Shown: positions 44,072-46,979 of the stretch, piece by piece
Layout: every line of letters starts with the position of its first letter
How positions within the stretch are numbered: the stretch's first letter is position 1
NCBI GenBank assembly: GCA_003136415.1
Contig: PLEI01000030.1
Span: forward strand, 1-46,979
Length of the DNA: 46,979 bases
DNA from: Acidimicrobiaceae bacterium
GTDB taxonomy: Bacteria > Actinomycetota > Acidimicrobiia > Acidimicrobiales > RAAP-2
Direction of reading: 5' to 3'
Translations under genes and position numbers: made by a program
Notes under the pieces: generated by a model
The model's input: only the letters and a program-made list of their open reading frames with translations
What the model was told of the DNA's origin: nothing
Databases searched by the model: none

Positions 44072-45726
44072 CAGCCCTCGCGCATCGGGATGCGCACGCC
44101 GCGCGACTCCGCGACCTCCTCGGCGATCTCGTAACCGGCGTCCACGTGTCGGATGACGCCCGTTCCCGGGTCGTTGGTGAGGACGCGCTCGAGCTTCTGG
44201 CGCGCCAGCGCGGTGCCGTCGGCGACGCAGACCTGGCCCGCGTGAATCGAACGGCCGATCCCGACGCCGCCACCGTGATGAATCGACACCCACGAGGCCC
44301 CCGAAGCCGTATTGACCAAGGCGTTCAGTAGCGGCCAGTCGGCAATGGCGTCCGAGCCGTCCAGCATGGACTCGGTCTCGCGATAGGGCGAGGCCACCGA
44401 GCCGCTGTCCAAGTGGTCGCGGCCGATCACCAGGGGTGCCGAGATTTCACCCGACGCCACCAGGTCATTGAAGGCCACGCCGGCCCGGTCGCGCTCGCCG
44501 TATCCCAGCCAGCAGATGCGCGCGGGTAGCCCCTGGAAAGCAACGCGTTCCTGGGCCTTGGTGATCCATCGGTGCAGGGGCTCGTTATCGGGAAAGAGTT
44601 CGAGCACCGCCTGGTCGGTGCGCCAGATGTCCTGGGGATCGCCCGACAAGGCCGCCCAGCGAAAGGGGCCCTTGCCCTCGCAGAAGAGCGGACGAATGTA
44701 TGCCGGCACGAAGCCGGGAAAGGCGAAGGCGCGGTGGTAGCCGCCGAGTTGGGCTTCGCCGCGAATGGAGTTGCCGTAGTCGAAGACCTCGGCGCCCTCA
44801 TCCATGAAGCCGACCATCGCCTCGACCTGGTGCGCCATCGACACGCGCGCGCGGTCGGTGAACTCTTCGGGCTTCTTGTCGGCGTAGTCGTGCCAGTCGG
44901 CCAGGTCGATGCCTTCGGGCAAGTAACTCAAGGGATCGTGCGCCGACGTCTGGTCGGTGACGATGTCGATCTCCACCCCGCGACGCAGCAACTCGGGAAA
45001 CACCCACGCGGCGTTGCCGAGCACCCCGACACTCAGCGCGCGTCTTTCGGCCTTGGCCGCCAGGACGCGCCTGATGGCCTCGTCGAGGTCGTCGGTCCAC
45101 TCGTCGAGGTAGCGGTGATCGACGCGTCGCTGTAGTCGTGTCGGGTCGACGTCCACGCACAGGCACACGCCGTCGTTCATCGTGACCGCGAGGGGCTGGG
45201 CGCCGCCCATGCCGCCCACGCCGCCCGTCAGGGTCAAGGTGCCCGCCAGGGTGCCGCCGAATCGCTTCTCGGCGACGGCGGCGAACGTCTCGTAGGTGCC
45301 CTGGAGAATGCCCTGGGTGCCAATGTAGATCCACGAGCCCGCCGTCATCTGGCCGTACATGGTGAGACCGAGCGCCTCGAGGCGGCGAAACTCCGGCCAC
45401 GTCGCCCAGTCACCCACCAGGTTCGAGTTAGCGATCAGCACCCGCGGCGCCCATTCGTGGGTCTGGAAGACCCCCACGGGTCGGCCCGACTGCACCAGCA
45501 TCGTCTCGTCGCCCTTGAGGGTCGTCAAGGTGCGCACCAGCGCGTCGAAGCTGCGCCAGTCGCGAGCGGCGCGCCCGGTGCCGCCGTAGACGACGAGTTC
45601 GTCGGGGCGCTCGGCGACCTCGGGGTCGAGATTGTTCTGCAGCATTCGCAGCGCCGCCTCCTGGGGCCAGCCCCGCGTGCTCAACGTATTACCGCGGTCC
45701 GCACGCACGGGACGGGCACCTTCCAT
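44071..45726 (-). CDS. hutU: Urocanate hydratase
   Basis: 551 residues, standard length. The NAD-binding region [18 protein letters not shown] and the family segments [36 protein letters not shown] and [17 protein letters not shown] are present. It converts urocanate to 4-imidazolone-5-propanoate with tightly bound NAD+. It lies 14 bp after hutH and overlaps hutI, forming hutH-hutU-hutI. The ATG at 45726 has GGGAG about 7 bases upstream. Confidence 0.97.
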   Translation of the reverse strand: MEGARPVRADRGNTLSTRGWPQEAALRMLQNNLDPEVAERPDELVVYGGTGRAARDWRSFDALVRTLTTLKGDETMLVQSGRPVGVFQTHEWAPRVLIANSNLVGDWATWPEFRRLEALGLTMYGQMTAGSWIYIGTQGILQGTYETFAAVAEKRFGGTLAGTLTLTGGVGGMGGAQPLAVTMNDGVCLCVDVDPTRLQRRVDHRYLDEWTDDLDEAIRRVLAAKAERRALSVGVLGNAAWVFPELLRRGVEIDIVTDQTSAHDPLSYLPEGIDLADWHDYADKKPEEFTDRARVSMAHQVEAMVGFMDEGAEVFDYGNSIRGEAQLGGYHRAFAFPGFVPAYIRPLFCEGKGPFRWAALSGDPQDIWRTDQAVLELFPDNEPLHRWITKAQERVAFQGLPARICWLGYGERDRAGVAFNDLVASGEISAPLVIGRDHLDSGSVASPYRETESMLDGSDAIADWPLLNALVNTASGASWVSIHHGGGVGIGRSIHAGQVCVADGTALARQKLERVLTNDPGTGVIRHVDAGYEIAEEVAESRGVRIPMREG

Positions 45727-45740
45727 GTCGACTCCCTCGT

Positions 45741-46979
45741 CTAACGAATATCGATGTGTTCTTGGACGGTCGCGAGAATCGTCCCATCGCGAACGAGCTC
45801 GCCCACCGCGGACAATTGCGGCGAGAGCCAGCGGTCGGGTCCCGGGCCGCCGGTCACGTCATTGACGAGCTCGACCACCGCGAAGGTCGCTGGTGACGCG
45901 ACGAGTGGCGCACGCAGGGCCATGGCCCGCGAGGCGGCGACCAGTTCAATGGCGAGCACGTCCGCGAAGGCCGCCAACGACCGACGCAGCTTGCGCGCGG
46001 CGTGCCAGCCCATGGAGACGTGGTCCTCCTGCATCGCCGAGGAAGGAATGGAATCAACGCTCGCCGGAGAGGCGAGGCGCTTCATCTCGGACACCATCGC
46101 GGCCTGGGTGTATTGGGCAATCATGAGTCCCGAGTCCACGCCCGCCTGGTGGGCGAGGAACGGCGGCAGACCGAAGTTGCGGTGCACGTCGAGCAGGCGG
46201 TCGGTACGCCGCTCGGACATCGAGGCCACGTCGGCCACCGCGATGGCCAAGAAGTCGAGCACGTAGGCGACGGGAGCACCGTGGAAGTTGCCGCTGGAGG
46301 ACAGGGTGCCGTCGGGCAGCACCGAGGGATTGTCGATCGACGAGGCCAGCTCGATGTCGGCGACGGAGGTGGCGTGAGCGAAGGTGTCGCGCGCGGCGCC
46401 GTGCACCTGGGGAGCACAGCGAAGTGAGTAGGCGTCCTGCACCTGCGTGGTGTCACCAATGTGTGAATTCACGATGGGAGAATCGGCGAGCAGCGCCATG
46501 AGATTGCCAGCGCTAACGCGCTGGCCGGGGTGCGGACGCAGGGCCTGGAGTTCGTCAATGAACACCCGATCGGTGCCGCGCAACGCCTGGACGGACAACG
46601 ACGCCGACACGTCGGCCAGCGCGAGCAGTCGCTGCCCGTCCTCAATGGCCATGATGAGCTGACCGAGCATGCCGTCGGTACCGTTGATGAGAGCCAGGCC
46701 TTCCTTCTCGGCGAGTTCGACTGGCGCCAGGCCCGCCGCCTGCAAGGCGTCGGCGGCGCTCGCGTGCGTGCCGTCGGCGAGGACCACATCACCCTCGCCC
46801 ATCAGGGAGAGGGCCACGTGCGCCAGCGGTGCCAGGTCGCCCGAGCAACCCAGTGAGCCGTACTCGTACACCACCGGCGTGATGTGCGCGTTGAGCAACG
46901 CGGCGTAGGCCTGCGCGGTGGCGGGCTGGACACCGGTGACCCCCGAACACAGCGTGGTGAGGCGCGACACCATCATCGC
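45741..46979 (-). CDS. hutH: Histidine ammonia-lyase, N-terminus cut by the window end
   Basis: At least 411 residues; the frame is open to the window edge, so about the first 100 residues are missing. The MIO cofactor site reads [14 protein letters not shown], so the tripeptide is Cys-Ser-Gly in place of the more common Ala-Ser-Gly. I recall this as usual for actinobacterial enzymes. It is followed by family segments such as [18 protein letters not shown] and [13 protein letters not shown]. It deaminates histidine to urocanate, the entry to the hut route. First of the three visible hut genes. Confidence 0.96.
   Translation of the reverse strand, partial: AMMVSRLTTLCSGVTGVQPATAQAYAALLNAHITPVVYEYGSLGCSGDLAPLAHVALSLMGEGDVVLADGTHASAADALQAAGLAPVELAEKEGLALINGTDGMLGQLIMAIEDGQRLLALADVSASLSVQALRGTDRVFIDELQALRPHPGQRVSAGNLMALLADSPIVNSHIGDTTQVQDAYSLRCAPQVHGAARDTFAHATSVADIELASSIDNPSVLPDGTLSSSGNFHGAPVAYVLDFLAIAVADVASMSERRTDRLLDVHRNFGLPPFLAHQAGVDSGLMIAQYTQAAMVSEMKRLASPASVDSIPSSAMQEDHVSMGWHAARKLRRSLAAFADVLAIELVAASRAMALRAPLVASPATFAVVELVNDVTGGPGPDRWLSPQLSAVGELVRDGTILATVQEHIDIR

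Noticed and set aside
42908..44293. Longer hutI start at 44293
   Set aside because: The extra 74 residues are Arg-rich shadow sequence within hutU; the ATG at 44071 overlaps the hutU stop as ATGA and begins the real domain.
45741..46979. Cys-Ser-Gly MIO tripeptide of HutH as a novelty
   Set aside because: I recall this variant as common in actinobacterial histidine ammonia-lyases, so it is noted only in the gene entry.

Overview
The window looks like an actinobacterial chromosome, most likely Acidimicrobiia-like. It is GC-rich and carries a WhiB regulator, a DivIVA-type coiled-coil protein, a UPF0182 membrane protein, a YlbL-type PDZ/Lon-like protease, a DUF2342/zincin_2-type protein and an actinobacterial-style hut cluster. 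The lineage is inferred from gene content only. The window divides sharply at an initiator tRNA gene (tRNA-fMet, 26005-26081, minus strand).

Positions 1 to about 26000 are an accessory island lying against the 3' end of that tRNA. From the left it holds: an IS3-family element with 25-bp matching ends; a four-gene type I restriction-modification operon with two different, complete HsdM genes (hsdM-hsdM-hsdS-hsdR); a DUF5655-like gene; an XRE/ImmA-IrrE protease plus PIN (DUF4411-like) pair with three 8-bp repeats at exact 18-bp spacing upstream; unknown small genes and two strong hairpins; two divergent tyrosine recombinases; a GNAT acetyltransferase; and then a nest of mobile elements. In that nest a 3004-bp IS1595-family element (17848-20851, perfect 25-bp inverted ends, 8-bp target duplication GGAGATTC) carries a membrane coiled-coil protein, a DUF5678-like protein, a retropepsin-like aspartyl protease and a 41-residue acidic protein as passengers. 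It sits inside the terminal repeat of one of two inverted, roughly 265-bp MITE-like elements. Those two elements bracket an XRE/nucleotidyltransferase (DUF6036-like) toxin-antitoxin operon. The island ends with a 727-residue integrase whose C-terminal third holds about four helix-turn-helix segments, preceded by a small HTH/coiled-coil gene.

Positions 26100 to 46979 are ordinary chromosomal backbone with tightly packed genes: UPF0182, DivIVA-like (with an unusual phage-head-like C-terminal Cys/His motif), PDZ/Lon-like protease, HEAT-repeat protein, MreB-like ATPase, a DUF2342-type protein that lacks HExxH, a formiminotransferase-domain protein, WhiB, an unrecognised 338-residue protein, a three-gene membrane protein/winged-helix/DUF929 operon with a leaderless promoter, a VWA plus MoxR-like AAA pair, and hutI-hutU-hutH, with hutH cut by the window end. 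HutH, HutU, HutI and the separately placed formiminotransferase together outline histidine degradation to glutamate.

The strongest candidates for something new are the IS1595 passenger module with its small aspartyl protease, the paired HsdM system, the integrase-HTH fusion, and the DivIVA/MuF-like fusion.
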